From Christensenellaceae bacterium (lineage in GTDB: Bacteria > Bacillota > Clostridia > Christensenellales > UBA1750): DNA of 6,704 nucleotides. The stretch spans positions 1 through 6,704 of the forward strand of contig JAITTC010000198.1 of assembly GCA_031287285.1 (NCBI GenBank), read 5' to 3'. The notes under the pieces are model-generated. The model made no database searches, was not told the DNA's origin, and saw nothing but the letters and a program-made list of their open reading frames with translations. This document shows positions 6,255 to 6,704 of this stretch, piece after piece (the first letter of the stretch is position 1; each line of letters starts with the position of its first letter). The position numbers and the translations under genes are program-made.

Positions 6255-6704
6255 TTATAAAAAGTCCTTTAAATGGTCTATTCTTTTCGCCCTTCGCACC
6301 CGCTCCAGGGCCCGCTTTTCAATCTGCCGAATCCTCTCGCGCGTCACGCCGAACGCCCCCGCGATTTCCGCCAATGTCGCCAAATCGCCCCCGCCAAACC
6401 CGAAGCGCCGCTCGACGACCAGCCTTTCCTTCGGCTTCAGCCTTCCAAGCTCCGCGCGCAGGGCGCTTCTCAGCGCGGAGAGCTCGGCCAGCTCCTCCGG
6501 CGAGGGCGCGTCCTCATCCGGCAGCAGCTCCCAAAGCTCCGTTTCGCGATCAGCCACCACCATGTTGAGGCTCAAGATGTGAATAAACCGGCTTTCGTCG
6601 AGCAAAAGCCCTGCGATTTCCCCAGGGGAAGCGCCCCTGCCGTCGCGGCGGCGAACGGCGGCGCCTGCCTCCGGGCCGTTTCTGCGGTATTGCCAAAGTT
6701 CCAT
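6255..6704 (-). CDS. RNA polymerase sigma-70 family factor, C-terminal part (regions 3-4)
   Basis: Promoter-recognition subunit of RNA polymerase; only 149 residues are visible. Numbered from the ATG at the window edge, residues 24-70 resemble sigma region 3 (S-P-G-E-I-A-G near 26, then L-L-P-D-E-D-A-P-S-P-E-E at 60-71). Residues 88-149 are region 4: R-F-G at 100-102, then a helix-turn-helix at 107-134 with the diagnostic G-V-T-R-E-R-I-R-Q-I-E (119-129), which contacts the -35 element. The end H-L-K-D-F-L matches the RpoD/SigA-type C-terminus. Regions 1 and 2 are not seen. The Met at 6704 aligns inside region 3, so the gene most likely continues beyond the window. A stand-alone region 3-4 protein cannot be excluded. 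Region 4 departs enough from housekeeping SigA (K-E-R-L-V-V-E-R-R-F-G) that it may be a paralogue, so I give no symbol. It is convergent with the sbcDC-tadA operon. Confidence 0.85.
   Translation of the reverse strand: MELWQYRRNGPEAGAAVRRRDGRGASPGEIAGLLLDESRFIHILSLNMVVADRETELWELLPDEDAPSPEELAELSALRSALRAELGRLKPKERLVVERRFGFGGGDLATLAEIAGAFGVTRERIRQIEKRALERVRRAKRIDHLKDFL

Overview
The window is a GC-rich bacterial chromosome segment. It carries a three-gene plus-strand operon, sbcD-sbcC-tadA, followed by about 1.1 kb of non-coding tandem repeats and then a minus-strand sigma-70-type gene that runs to the right edge. AAAGGGGG and AAGGAG ribosome binding sites, frequent GTG starts, AGG and TTA codons despite the GC content, and a CPVC zinc hook in SbcC suggest a GC-rich Bacillota (Clostridia-like) bacterium. 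That placement is an inference and is weak, because no taxonomic marker is present.

Layout. Positions 1-378 hold no convincing gene but contain several strong GC hairpins. SbcD (379-1518) has the full metallophosphoesterase motif set. Its best start is an unusual ACG codon, placed exactly where homologues have ATG and 8 nt downstream of a strong ribosome binding site. SbcC (1515-4637) overlaps sbcD by 4 nt (GTGA) and has Walker A, Q-loop, zinc hook, signature, Walker B and H-loop. TadA (4670-5122) follows with its own ribosome binding site. SbcD and SbcC together form the SbcCD (Mre11-Rad50-type) nuclease that cuts hairpins and blocked DNA ends. TadA converts the wobble adenosine of tRNA-Arg(ACG) to inosine. 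The link to tadA looks like co-transcription rather than shared function.

From about 5051 to about 6158 the last ~24 codons of tadA plus its downstream spacer occur three times in tandem (units of 353, 396 and about 358 bp). Units 2 and 3 still carry the tadA tail and its TAG stop. Within each unit I can draw two stems by hand that are kept across the copies, each with one compensatory base-pair change (C-G to T-A, and A-T to G-C). This points to a selected RNA or DNA structure and is the most interesting feature of the window. I do not recognise the element.

The right end (6255-6704, minus strand) encodes the C-terminal part of a sigma-70 family factor (region 3 remnant and region 4). It ends in a strong intrinsic terminator at 6190-6222 that separates it from the convergent repeat array.
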